Assembly (NCBI GenBank): GCA_030220185.1
Contig: JASPKZ010004203.1
Coordinates: 1 to 64,000, forward strand
Length of the DNA stretch: 64,000 nucleotides
Direction of reading: 5' to 3'
Source: Diploptera punctata
Taxonomy: Eukaryota > Arthropoda > Insecta > Blattodea > Blaberidae
Shown here: positions 1 to 10,056 of the stretch, in pieces
Layout: each line of letters starts with the position of its first letter
Numbering within the stretch: the stretch's first letter is position 1
The notes under the pieces: model-generated
What the model was told of the DNA's origin: nothing
Seen by the model: the letters and a program-made list of their open reading frames with translations, nothing else
The model's database searches: none
Made by a program: the position numbers and the translations under genes

Positions 1-1140
1 TTAGTGTGATGGTGGTGTGTGATGTGATGGTGATGGTGGTGGGCGGTTTAGTGGTGATGATGGTGGTTGTGGTGGTGGTGTTGTGGTTGGTGATTATGAT
101 GGCGGTGTGGTAGTGGTGATGGTGTGGTGGATGATGATGGTGGTGGTGGTGCTGGTGATGATGATGGTGGTGGTGGTAGTGGTGATGGTGGTGGTGATGA
201 TGATGATGGTGGTGGTGGTGCTGGTGATGATGATGGTGGTGGTGGTAGTGGTGATGGTGGTGGTGATGATGATGGCGGTGGTGGTAGTGGTGTTGGTGGT
301 GGTGATGATGATGATGATGGTGATGGTGGTGGCGGTGTTAGTGGTGATGATGGTGGTGGTGGTAGTGGTGATGGTGGTGGTGATGATGATGTCGGTGGTG
401 GTAGTGGTGATGGTGGTGGTGATGATGATGATGGTGGTGGTGGTGCTGGTGATGATGATGGTGGTGGTGGTAGTGGTGATGGTGGTGGTGATGATGATGG
501 TGGTGGTGGTAGTGGTGATGGTGGTGGTGATGATGATGGCGGTGGTGGTAGTGGTGATGGTGGTGGTGATGATGATGATGGTGGTGGTGGTGCTGGTGAT
601 GATGATGGTGGTGGTGGTAGTGGTGATGGTGGTGGTGATGATGATGGCGGTGGTGGTAGTGGTGATGGTGGTGGTGATGATGATGATGGTGGTGGTGGTG
701 CTGGTGATGATGATGGTGGTGGTGGTGGTAGTGGTAATGGTGGTGGTGATGATGATGGTGGTGGTGATGTTGGTGGTGATGGTGATGGTGTTGATGGTGA
801 TGGTGGTGTTGTTGGTGATGATGATGATGATGATGGTGTTGGTGATGATTGTGGTGTTGGTGTTGGTGATGGTGGTGGTAGTGATGATGGTGGTTAATGC
901 GGTGATTGTGGTGGTGATGGCGGTGGTGATGATGGTGGTTATGATGGTGATGGTGGTGTTGGTGGTGATGATGATGATGATGTTGTTGGTGATGTTTGTG
1001 GTGTTAGTGTTGGTGATGGTGGTGATGGTGATGGTGGTGGTGGTGGTGATGATAATGGCGGTGGGGGTGATAATGGTGGTGGTGATGGTGATAATGGTGA
1101 TGGTGGTGATAATGGTGGTAATGATAATGGTACTAATGAT
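1..1140. repeat. GAT/GGT minisatellite with two alternating unit types
   Basis: The stretch is built almost only of GAT, GGT and occasional AGT, GCT or GGC triplets. Read from 124 it gives an open frame of Gly and Asp. The pattern resolves into two units: a 30 bp unit (DDDDGGGGAG when read) and a 39 bp unit (DDDGGGGSGDGGG). They alternate irregularly to about 760 and then decay into simple GAT/GGT. All three forward frames are open or nearly so over long spans, so the open frame is a product of triplet periodicity. I do not call a gene. No start context, splice sites or conserved domain supports one. Confidence 0.9.
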
Positions 1141-1205
1141 GTTATATTTATTCTGGCTGTGTTAAGGCCATAAGGCCTTCTCTTCCACTCAACCAGCACA
1201 AATAC
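1141..1205 (-). mobile_element. LINE 3' end fragment next to the minisatellite
   Basis: On the minus strand the sequence reads VEWKRRPYGLNTARINI and then runs into AATAAATATAAC. A short Gly-Leu-Asn-rich C-terminus followed by an AATAAA-like tail is typical of insect CR1/Jockey-type LINE 3' ends. The fragment is very short, so the family assignment is tentative. Its 3' tail points straight into the minisatellite. Confidence 0.35.
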
Positions 1206-1720
1206 AAATAAATATTTGACTAATATAGATATACACTATACTAATTATATCCAATATATTCCTTCGATCGTTATTAAAATATAAATGTCGTTGTAAATGG
1301 TAGTAAATAACTCGAAAAAGAGTAAAATTTGACGGGAGTTTATTAGGGCACTTAAAATGTTTTGCCAGTTCAATTCAGTGAAGAGCAACTAAATAAATAT
1401 ATATACAATAATCTGGTGATGCAACTCATAGTTACCAGGGATCAAATAATAACATATAGGAATATTTCTCAATAAGAAGACATATTTGAAATTAGCGGAC
1501 CCTAATAAACCTTAACTACGAGTAATAACATATATTGTAATACAGGAAGAAGGATAATATTAAATTAATGTAATTTAGTTAGTTTTAAACTATATGTTTA
1601 TATGTGAATCGAAATTATGCACATGAGCAGTAAATACTAACTGGAACAGAGTTGGTAGAACGAGGTAGCCATCTTGATATCGTTAATTAAAATTAGCTAT
1701 GGATTCTGTGCGAGATGATC
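1206..1720. other. No gene or clear repeat recognised
   Basis: AT-rich sequence with no long open frame. The part around 1265-1350 resembles 43030-43110 (shared core AAAATTTGACRGGAGTTTA), so a low-copy dispersed repeat may cover it. Confidence 0.4.
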
Positions 1721-1985
1721 TAACTAACTCACTGGCAATGTCGAATCGTTAGGTAATTATTGGCCGCGCAAACACATGCTCAAGATATCCTGCAGGAACA
1801 TTTTTCATTTTTCCTCGTATAATTTACCTTCTTAGTATCTTGGTTAATATTATTCTCCCTCCTCAGTATTGGCCTAACTACTAAGATAATTCATTTTTAT
1901 TCTCCTACAGGGAGTTTCCGTGCCCGTCTTTCACTCCCCATCTGTGCTACAAGTCATACACATTCCATTTTACGATATTTAACTG
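1721..1985 (-). mobile_element. LINE A 3' end, decayed
   Basis: The + strand starts with TAACTAACTCACTGGCA and continues with diverged versions of the LINE A C-terminal coding region seen at 39583-39844 and 48700-48975 on the other strand. LINE A is an APE-type non-LTR retrotransposon whose 3' end encodes a C-terminus with RPRMRWENN followed by a GTWNVRTL-free 3' tail of TAAG repeats. This copy is truncated at its 5' side and full of substitutions. Confidence 0.65.
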
Positions 1986-2275
1986 TTCTTATTAACCTGA
2001 CTTCCCGTAATGATAACGTAGTTCAAATAATAGAATATTTAGTCTTCTCCAATCACCTGTCTGTCCGTGTGGACTTACGAACAAAACAATTGCTCGGCGA
2101 CGTGTTACAATAACGATCAGATATAAAATATATCAAAATACACAAATTAAAATTTAAGAAACCGCATGTTTTGTTACTGTGTGGCAGAGCTTGTGGAATT
2201 AATATTACTGGTTAAGTTTGGGGCACTGATAAAGAGTTTAGTATAATTATTTAAACTCTATACTAAATAGATATC

Positions 2276-2597
2276 TTCAACTCGTGTCCAAATCAGATTC
2301 GGGTCGAGGGATGAGATGAACCACTATATATAGTGAATGACAAGGATGCCGGCCGACCACACCTGACGCAGCATCACTGGGGTAGATGAACGAAATGAAA
2401 TGAAATTGATGAGATGAGTATGGAGAAAATAGTGGAATTTAATTTTGGCAGGGGAAAACTGGAGAAACCGCGAGAAAAACCTGCCCAAGCTCCGTTTCGT
2501 CCACCACGAAAGCCACATGGAGTGCCCGAGACTCGATCTCGAGACCCCAGCGGCGAGAGGCGAGCGTCTTACCGACTACGCTACGGAGCCGCCTTAA
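2276..2597 (-). mobile_element. SINE A, tRNA-derived
   Basis: Reverse-complemented, it starts GGCTCCGTAGCGTAGTCGG (A-box-like) and has GAGATCGAGTCTCGGG (B-box-like). These are followed by the SINE A body with GGACGAAACGGAGC and TTTCTCCAGTTTTCCCCTGCC, and a 3' part ending near ACCCGAATCTG. Full-length relatives sit at 10283-10601 and 53429-53760, and a truncated one at 3541-3745. It lies inside the duplicated block. Confidence 0.8.
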
Positions 2598-2989
2598 ACT
2601 TTATACCGGTCTAATTAAATAATAATTAATGCGGATAGACGTGAAGACACTAGAAAGAAATGAAAGACTATAATAATATAAATATTTTAATGAACTAAAT
2701 CCGACACGAATTAATTTACACTTGTTTTAAATGATGAAACTGACAATTCAGAAACATATCGTAACTTTAACAGTACTATCTGCTAAGTAATTTCTTCAGA
2801 TTTGAATTAATACCTAAGAATAACTTTTTTCAACTTACCCAGCTTGCAAAATGGAAAAGTAACTCGTTACTACAGTAACGCTTTAACAGTGGAGATGGAT
2901 AAAAGAGTTGCATTGTTGAGTCTGTAGTAATGTTTTGTGCATTGTAGTTACAGAAAAATATCTAGTTGCTTCATTGACACTTTTCGAAT

Positions 2990-3057
2990 CTGAAGGTTGA
3001 TGGTCGCGCCCACATTAACTCTCCATACAACCCTCTCAAATCATGGGTTACTGTTAA
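2990..3057 (-). mobile_element. LINE A 3' remnant inside duplicated block
   Basis: GGTTGATGGTCGCGCCCACATT and CTCAAATCATGGGTTA match the LINE A 3' end on the minus strand, with an internal deletion compared with the equivalent part of copy 2 (10997-11112). Confidence 0.55.
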
Positions 3058-3540
3058 ACTCAGAGGAACGTTAGTTCGTTTACTGGTAGAATTTGTTATG
3101 ATAGGTGTCCACGTAATGTATAAAACAATAGGCCTATGTTTCCAGAATGGAGCCTTGTGTTTAATTTATTTCTGCACTTCATTCCTGTTTCTAATTATAT
3201 TATTGATAATAAAATTATTTATTTAAACTGACAGACTTAATACCATGACGTCTTTTTCTTGAATCAACGGATTTTGAAATAATGAAGAATAAGATCGAGG
3301 AGGCTAATAGTTCAATAAGGATGCATTTTAAATACGCTTGTATAGAGTAAATATTATTATAATTCGATGTAGACCTACGGGGGATAACGGGGGCACTTTA
3401 ATTTGTGATCCCATTACATTCTCTTAGTCAAGAAATCGAGTAAAATTATAAATTACATAAATTAGATAATATCATAATACAGAATGAAACATTATAAGGA
3501 AATATTTAAACAATTTAAAAAATATATAAAATTATTAAAT
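3058..3540. other. No gene or repeat recognised
   Basis: AT-rich sequence with no open frame, tRNA box or inverted ends that I can support. Confidence 0.4.
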
Positions 3541-3745
3541 CGGGGATCTCTCTCGTTTTCCCCTGCCACAATTTCATTATACCATTTATCCATACTCATC
3601 TCATCCATTTAATTTCATTTCGTTCTTTTGCCTACGTGAATGGTGCGTCAAGCGTATTCGGCCGGCACATTGTCATTCACAGACCTATATATAGGCCTAC
3701 ATTTCCCGATTCAAGGATCAAAGGATTTGATCCTACTCTTGGTGT
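3541..3745 (+). mobile_element. SINE A, 5'-truncated
   Basis: It begins within the body (GTTTTCCCCTGCCACAATTT) and runs through CATACTCATCTCATCCATTT and GGCCGGCACATTGTCATTC. These are the same landmarks, in the same order, as the minus-strand copies. The tRNA-like head is missing. Orientation is opposite to the other three copies. Confidence 0.7.
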
Positions 3746-4743
3746 TATTATTAAAAATATCAATTTAGAAATTTAAAAAAAAAGTATAAATTCAGTCTAA
3801 TTTCTGTTAAATTGCTCTTATCGTAAACCAATAGCCAAAATATGTTTAGCTATTGTAGCATGCAATATTTAAGGTTTAAATGTATAGTCGCTAAGAAACA
3901 TGCTGTCGTGAACGAAAGAGTCCTACACTAAACCTGACGTCATTTATACTCCGTGCAGTAATACGATTTCCCTGTTTACTTACTATAAACTGCTCTGAAT
4001 GTTAGTAACCACTTTAAAAAATATTATTACAATGACATTTGAAAACATTTCAGGATTTATACATAACCTGAAATAATATTTTAAAATGCCAAAGAGTAGG
4101 ACTACTATTAAGACCGAAAATAAATGTATGAACTTTTTACATTTTTTTTTTTACAATTTCAAATTACCTTCTTCCCTGAAATGTAATATTAATAAAATAT
4201 ATAACATTAAAAGACATTAAAATTATATTGCAATATATATATTTTTTAAATTAGCATAAAAATAGATTACAATAAATGGGTCCTTGCAAGGGAAACGAAC
4301 TTTAAATAACATACCACACATTGGGGTCACCTACATGACAGACGGTCAACTATGTTCCAGAATCCAAAATTTTAGTATTGTAATGTTCAGAATTTCACAA
4401 GATCAAAGTAATTTTTTCACATTCTTCTCCATATCTTATGTATAGGCCTATTTAGTTAATTCCACTGGGTTTGTAATTATTAATTCATATTGCTAAAAGT
4501 GGTCTTCAAATCAGTGCTACATCTTCGTGTTACTGGATAAATAAAGGAGGACGTGAAGTCATAACAAATGTATATTGATGATTTGAAAATGAAATAAAAA
4601 TCTGACAGCTAGGGCCTACTTACGTTGTTACATATGGGCATGTAATATAATTTACAGTCCGCGATCTTATTAGAATTCATAATAATCGCTTTGAATGGTC
4701 ATTTTCTAAAAATAAATAAAATATATTTTTCTGGTAACAATAA
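3746..4743. other. No gene or repeat recognised
   Basis: AT-rich, with short A/T runs (around 4142 and 4238). No long open frame, no structural RNA and no mobile-element ends seen. Confidence 0.4.
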
Positions 4744-4745
4744 TA

Positions 4746-5671
4746 CAGTTAAACTTCTTTAATTCGGAACGTGAATAATGCGGAAGTCTGCCCAATATGA
4801 ACAAATTTCAAATTTATGGTCCCGGCGAAATACCAGTAATTTTACCTGTATTTATTTTGTATAAAACGAAATCTGTCCAACGCGGAAACGGAATGACATT
4901 TTTACACAATTCATGAAAAAATGTTTATAAGGCGGAAAGACAGAGAAATAAATCAGTTTCCATTACATTGTATTTCCGTTATGCCAAAAAAACAATAAGG
5001 AATGATTCCTGCCGCGGGGTCAAATATAGATTCTACCTGTAACTGAAATTTTATTTCGTCCTCACTGCACACCCGTTAAGCGAAATACAGATACCTTCCT
5101 TAGAAATAACCATTGCACATAAAATCTTAAATTAATTTAAGATCTGAAACCGAACTTTCACATGTAGTGTTCTGAATTTACTAAATAAAAACGGCTAAAA
5201 CGTATGTATCATTGTCATTAAACAAAAAGTGAAAGTGATTGAAGATAAATCTCTTAATTGCAGGACCGATGCTCCAAAGTTGTTGCTAAATCCCTAGGGT
5301 ATAACGATTTCAAGGCATCTTCAGATTGGCTGACCAGTTTCAAAAGACGACACAATGTAGTGTGGAATGAAATGTGTGGAGAATCAAAGGATGTGGACGA
5401 AAGTGTAGTTAGTGAACGGAAACCGAAACTGCATACTTTAATTCCAGGATACGCACCTAAGAGACATTTTCAACGCTGACGAAACAGGACTTTTCTCGCG
5501 CGTTACCGACGAAGTCGATCATACTTACTATACTTCACTTTTGAAAGGCAGCGGAACTCCAATTAATCCAAGGTACGTAAAATACATATACGGTATTCTA
5601 TAATCTAATATTTTTAATAAGTTTTAATTTTTTATAAGCGGAATTTTTTCTAATGTGGAAAAAAAATTGGT
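4746..5671 (+). mobile_element. Tigger/pogo-like DNA transposon relic, copy 1
   Basis: The left end is TA followed by CAGTTAAACTTCTTTAATTC, the usual layout of pogo/Tigger ends with a TA target. A frame at 5258-5479 reads AKSLGYNDFKASSDWLTSFKRR, a CENP-B/Tc5-type helix-turn-helix signature. It is followed out of frame by FNADETGLF, the first DDE motif of Tigger transposases. The copy aligns with 29514-30643 but lacks about 170 bp kept there (joined near 5245). Its right end is lost in the ATT array that follows. It is non-functional; the rest of the DDE domain is absent. Confidence 0.7.
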
Positions 5672-5676
5672 CCCAT

Positions 5677-5696
5677 TTATTATTATTATTATTATA

Positions 5697-5777
<81 letters not shown>
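5677..5777. repeat. (ATT)n microsatellite
   Basis: Almost perfect ATT triplets joining the end of the Tigger-like relic to the start of SINE V. Confidence 0.95.
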
Positions 5778-5778
5778 G

Positions 5779-6132
5779 TCCACCGCTGTGGTCTCGAGGT
5801 AGCATGCTGCCTTGTCACGCAGCGGGCCCGGGTTCGATCGCCGGTCGGGGCATTTTCTGGGTTAGGTTTTTATCGGGTTTTTTCTCACCTGTAAGATAAA
5901 TGTCAGAAAAACATTTAGGCCCAAACGGTCCCCGAAATCATATGCCCATCATCATCATCACCATCATCATCCTTATCATTATCATCATCATCATCATCAT
6001 CCTTCGCCGGTGTGGAAAGCAACGGGAAGCTACCACACCTGCAATTCCCTAGTAAAGCTGCAAGCATAGCATAAAAATGCTATGATTGCAGTGAAGAACC
6101 TGCCTTCGGGCAGAATTACTATGGATGGATGG
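5779..6132 (+). mobile_element. SINE V, full length
   Basis: It has a tRNA-derived head: CCACCGCTGTGGTCTCGAGG, then the B-box GGGTTCGATCGCC. A body follows with TTTTCTGGGTTAGG, CTCACCTGTAAGATAAATG and CCCAAACGGTCCCCGAAAT, then an ATC-rich variable tract. The 3' domain holds CATAGCAT/ATGCTATG and CTGCC-TTCG-GGCAG hairpins and ends in ATGGATGGATGG. Promoter is expected to be internal (RNA polymerase III), with LINE-dependent retrotransposition, as for other tRNA SINEs. The flanks are ATT repeats, so a TSD cannot be told apart. Confidence 0.85.
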
Positions 6133-6194
6133 ATTATTATTATTTATTCTAGCAGAGTTAATGCAATTAGAGCGTCTATTCCACTAATCCAGGA

Positions 6195-6430
6195 TATTTT
6201 TTTTTTAGTCATTGCTCCACGGTTGTTGTTTAGACATTTCTGGTACACTCTCTTGGCATTGGCGTAATTATAACCCACTTCTGAAGTTGGCGCGCCTAGA
6301 AAACGGAGTTATGTTACCCCGATGATATGATGGGTAATAAATGATAATGTAGCGTCATAGAGTTCTTAACCTAAATTCCAGACCATGGGCAACTGCAGGA
6401 ATAATTGCCTTTAAGAAAAATTCCTATCAG
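6195..6430 (-). mobile_element. SINE G, 3' part
   Basis: The + strand shows CTTCTGAAGTTGGCGCGCC, GTTATGTTACCCCGATGATA, AAATGATAATG and GAGTTCTTAACCTAAATTCC. These are the reverse complement of the body of the SINE at 23392-23640 and 54348-54525. The tRNA-like head is not present here. Confidence 0.6.
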
Positions 6431-6482
6431 CCAGTATAAGTATAAAAATACATAGGCTAATTATTTACAGTTTAATATACAT

Positions 6483-6710
6483 CCATGGTAAATCTGCCCA
6501 AGGGCAGGTCTTTCACTGCAATCATAGCATTTTCATGCTATGCTTTGCAGCTTTACTAGGGAATTATAGGTGTGGTAGCTTTCCGTTCTTTTTCGCACCG
6601 GTGAAGGATGATGATGATGATGGCCGGATGATTTTCGGGGACCGTTGGGCCCTAAGCTTCCTGACATTTGTCTTACAGGTCAGGAAAAAACCCGAAAAAA
6701 CCTCATCCAG
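6483..6710 (-). mobile_element. SINE V, 5'-truncated
   Basis: Reverse complement of the SINE V body and 3' domain: CCATGGTAAATCTGCCC, GGGCAGGTCTTTCACTGC, CATAGCATTTTCATGCTATG and CACCGGTGAAGG. It stops before the tRNA-like head. The sequence then passes into AT-rich DNA. Confidence 0.8.
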
Positions 6711-7039
6711 CAGAATATATATAGTACATTATTTGTAATTTAGTAAGAATATATCAAAATTGCAATGGAAATTTCATAAACAACTAATATTTTATCCGGA
6801 AAATATATAATAATAATAATAGCATTTATAATATAATAATTTGAACGTAAACACCTAAATTACATGTACACTTAGCGACAAAAAGAATGGGCCGACTCTT
6901 GATCTCGAATATTTTATGTTTCAACGTGCGATTCACACGAGTAAATTAATTGCACAGTACGGCTACAATACGTTTCTCTACTTTCGTTGAAGTGTATTTC
7001 TTTCAAGAGCAATTACCTAGCGTATGCTTAGCTCAGTGT

Positions 7040-7105
7040 TCAGTGGCTTCACATGTATGCAAAAGGTCACAGGTTCGATTCCCGATGAGGTTAGATTTTT
7101 TAATT
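7040..7105 (+). other. tRNA-like sequence
   Basis: TAGCTCAGTGTTCAGTGG (A-box-like) and GGTTCGATTCCC (B-box) are spaced as in a tRNA, but the stems are poor. It is probably a decayed SINE head. Confidence 0.4.
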
Positions 7106-7177
7106 GTTAAATGTGTTCTATTTTATTGTCTGTCCACTACTAAAGAAACAACGTACTAACTATTTGGAAGTATTACT

Positions 7178-7190
7178 ATTTTTATTATTT

Positions 7191-7225
<35 letters not shown>

Positions 7226-7765
7226 CTTGTTTATTTATAGACAGGTTTACTATACAATAAAACATGTTCCTGTGCTCAAAGCTTTTAAAAATTTTATCGT
7301 CTTTCTTCATTCTTCTCTATCTTCACATTTCAATTATTTCATACCTCTTCTTACATCATCCATCCGTTTAAATCTACGTGGATCTCTCTTTCCTTTCCCA
7401 GGTGGAATCCATTGGAAAGCTTGTCTGGGTAATCTTTTCTTTGGCATCCTACATGTATGACCAATACCATTTTAGTGTCTGTATCTCACAAAATCTAATA
7501 TTGAATTTTAGACTTTCATTTGTTTTCTGATGATTGTATTTCTGATTTTTCCCAATTTAGAATGTCAAGTTGAGCGTCTGAAACAATCCGTTTCAGTAGG
7601 CATAAGCTTTAAACTCAACATTTTATTTAACTGCCAAGTTTCTGCAACGAATGTTAGCGTGCTTCGAATTATGGATTTATACATTTCTAATTTGGTATCC
7701 ATTCATATGTGCTTATCCCACAAAACGCCGTTTAACATTGTTATTACTGATCTGCCTTATTGAAT
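7178..7765 (-). mobile_element. LINE J C-terminal fragment
   Basis: On the minus strand near 7411-7460 the translation gives KWYWSYM, MPKKRLPRQAFQW and IPPGKGK, the KWYGHVRRM...RLP...PPG.R pattern of LINE C-termini downstream of the reverse transcriptase. The fragment resembles 33282-33990 and, weakly, 57530-57785. A (TTTA)n tract at 7184-7230 lies at its 3' side and could be the grown tail. The copy has frameshifts and stops. Confidence 0.55.
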
Positions 7766-7829
7766 TCTATATTTTATGTAATTTTCTTGGGTTCTGATTC
7801 CGATTGAGGGTCTTTCCACTTTTCAGCGG

Positions 7830-8145
7830 TTGCCCTTTTACCAGCCGGCTGCTGGCCCTTCACATCCACATGTGTCAATCACAGAGATAGATGATCAACA
7901 GCCAGTGTAGGGGTGGCATGTGGTTAGCATGTCGAGTCCCCCAGCCGTTATAGCTGGTTCCTCAACCTGGAGTCGCTACTTATTGTAGCTATCCAATTGC
8001 CTCACGATGCTGGGTGGGCACCGGTCCCATACTGGCCGAAATACCATGAGAAAAGTTCTTCCCCCATGGAGACTCGAACCAGCGCAAGTCCCGTAGCTCT
8101 GCGCCAAGGCTTCCTACCTTGACCGCACGGCTACTGCGCGGGTAC
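7830..8145 (-). mobile_element. SINE C
   Basis: Reverse-complemented, it reads CGCGCAGTAGCCGTGCGGTC (A-box region), GGTTCGAGTCTCC (B-box), CATGGTATTTCGGCCAGTATG and GGTGCCCACCCAGCATC, then a 3' part with CACATGTGGATGTG. The same order is seen on the + strand at 40162-40466. Confidence 0.8.
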
Positions 8146-8199
8146 ATTTTGAATTAATTTTGATCACCAGTTAATTACATTCTTCACATCCTTTGATAC

Positions 8200-8275
8200 A
8201 TCCCATTATTAATATTATTATTATAATTATGGATGATGGACAATAAAAATATTATTATTAATATTATTATTATTA

Positions 8276-8335
<60 letters not shown>

Positions 8336-8353
8336 GATTTATTATTGTCCATC
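8200..8353. repeat. (ATT)n microsatellite flanked by a 12 bp inverted repeat
   Basis: The ATT array lies between GATGGACAATAA (8235-8246) and TTATTGTCCATC (8342-8353), which are exact reverse complements. Confidence 0.85.
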
Positions 8354-8702
8354 AACTATGGGCTATTATTATGCTGGACTTAACATATATAAACTAAATA
8401 TTTTAATTGAAGGGTGATGGAAACGTTTTCCTCACTAATATGTAATAAATAAATAAACACAAATATATGAAGCTGTATTATCTTCTATTACATAAATTTA
8501 TAGCATTATTATTAAAACGTGGTATTGCACACACAATTAAATTTATACCGGTAGCTAAATAGTGTTATAGAGTTTACGAAGGCAGAGATATTACTTAATA
8601 TAGTGTGAAGTTGACGTAGATTACGTGGGAGGAATTGTATGTTATAGCACGTATAGGATGTATTTTGCGAAAATATAAATGAATAAAAAAAACATTGTTG
8701 AA

Positions 8703-8785
8703 GGATTCGAACCATGCCTTTTATATATATTTCATTTTCTTGTAAGTGGTTTAACGATCTACGCTACTCGAACGTCGGATACTAG
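8703..8785 (-). other. tRNA-like sequence
   Basis: On the minus strand TAGCGTAGATCGTTAAACC and GGTTCGAATCC are arranged as A and B boxes. It is probably a SINE head. No body was recognised. Confidence 0.35.
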
Positions 8786-9196
8786 TTGTTTAAATATTGG
8801 TTATCTTGTACTTTTGCACTATGAACGAGTATTTAACTTTATTTGAAATGTCGCAATTTGAGTAATATTGCATTTGTTGAACACTCGTAAATATCTAGAA
8901 AACATCTCTCTTCACTGTTCTTTAACTGTTTAAGACGATTAAAATAATACAGCGTATTTAAAACATTTAACAGTGCGTTACCAGGTGAATCACAGCTTTA
9001 GCTTTACGAGCATGAGCAGTGGGCCATAACAGGAACTCTGCTTTTGAAGCGGCTCCTTCTTTTTGTCGCTAAGTGTACATTACACGAGGTAATTGTCAAA
9101 CCAAGTTAGAGCATATATAGACCCTAAATTTAGATATCTTTTAAATTATTCTAATATCCGGCAGCCCCATGATTTCCTGTGGTAAAGAGGAACATT

Positions 9197-9474
9197 AAAG
9201 TCTCGTAGACTGCGATGGGCAGGACATGTTGCGCGTATGGGGAGTGAAAGACGTGCATGGAGGCTTCTTGTAGGGAATCCAGAGGGAAAACGCCCAGTCA
9301 GTTGGTAGACCAAGAATGAGGTGGGAGAACAACATTAACTATGATTTGAGGGAAGTAGATTATACAGGGAATGATTGGAAAGCATTAGCTCAGGATAGGG
9401 ATATATGGAGAACTTATATAAGCGCGGCCATGAACCTACGGGTTCGATAGTGCCAGTAAGTAAGTAAGTAAGTA
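9197..9474 (+). mobile_element. LINE A 3' end
   Basis: The frame reads LRWAGHVARM-like residues, KRPVS, RPRMRWENN, LREVDYTGNDW and LAQDRDIW. It ends at AACCTACGGGTTCGATAGTG and a (TAAG)n tail. This is the conserved C-terminus and 3' tail of LINE A. It is truncated at the 5' side. Confidence 0.85.
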
Positions 9475-9479
9475 AGGAG

Positions 9480-10056
9480 TTCCAGTTGTGAGACGTGGAG
9501 ATAGTATATGATGATGAGATATGGGATGTCCCATGTTGCGGTACATTAAGAGATTATGTTGTGATCGTGTGTTTAAATTATGTTAAGAGGATAGATTCTG
9601 GAAACCAGAGACTAAATAGGTGGAAATCCGTAAATTGAGCAAAAGTTTATATATTTTTGTAATTCAAACCACCCATTCGTTCACAAATTATATCTCACGC
9701 ACTCCAAACTTAAGCTCCGTGACGTTATTGCTTTACTTGTTGATGCAACTACTACTATCCAAATTAAAGTATTAAAATATCGATTCATCTGCTACTACTG
9801 AAGAGGAATTTCAAATGTGAATTTGCATTTACAAGTGTCCTAAATTGAGCTAAACTAATAATCAATTGCAGAATTATCGTGTGTAGCACATGACACGAAC
9901 TATCTCAACACTGATACAAACAACAGAGATTGCGTTTTCTTTCAGGTCTATACAAGGGGTAGAAATGTAGAATGAGGAGCAAGCCATAGACAATACGATG
10001 ACAAATAACGATCCCTACCGCAAGTGTACACTGTGCGAAGTGTAGCTACCTTCAAC
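9480..10056. other. No gene or repeat recognised
   Basis: AT-rich sequence between LINE A and the second duplicated block. No supported feature. Confidence 0.4.

Larger units (their letters stand above)
2063..3057. repeat. Duplicated ~1 kb block, copy 1
   Basis: From GTCCGTGTGGA onward this block aligns in the same orientation with 10057-11112, with scattered substitutions and small indels. Both copies hold the same SINE A on the minus strand at the same internal place, with the same flank after it (AACTTTA then CTAATTAAATAATAAT). Both end in a LINE A 3' remnant. The shared insertion shows the block was duplicated after the SINE landed. Copy 1 lacks about 50 bp of the LINE A remnant kept in copy 2. 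Confidence 0.85.
6867..9077. mobile_element. Possible old Tc1/mariner-type element defined by inverted ends
   Basis: TACACTTAGCGACAAAAAGA at 6867 is matched by its exact reverse complement ending at 9077 (21 bp, extending to 24 with ATG/CAT). Both ends would be TA plus CACTTAGCG, the same layout as the Tc1 element at 25797. Inside I see a LINE J fragment, a SINE C, TTTA and ATT arrays and two tRNA-like pieces, but no transposase. Either the element is very old and filled with later insertions, or two solo ends happen to face each other. Confidence 0.45.

Noticed and set aside
124..1165. Long Gly/Asp and Met/Val open frames as a protein gene
   Set aside because: They arise from triplet repeats open in several frames; no start context, domain or splice signals.
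5598..5894. Poly-Ile and poly-Tyr frames over ATT repeats
   Set aside because: Translation of a microsatellite joined to SINE V; not coding.
5779..6132. True tRNA gene at the SINE V head
   Set aside because: Only the boxes are kept, the cloverleaf is poor, and the same head recurs with the same SINE body in at least ten places.
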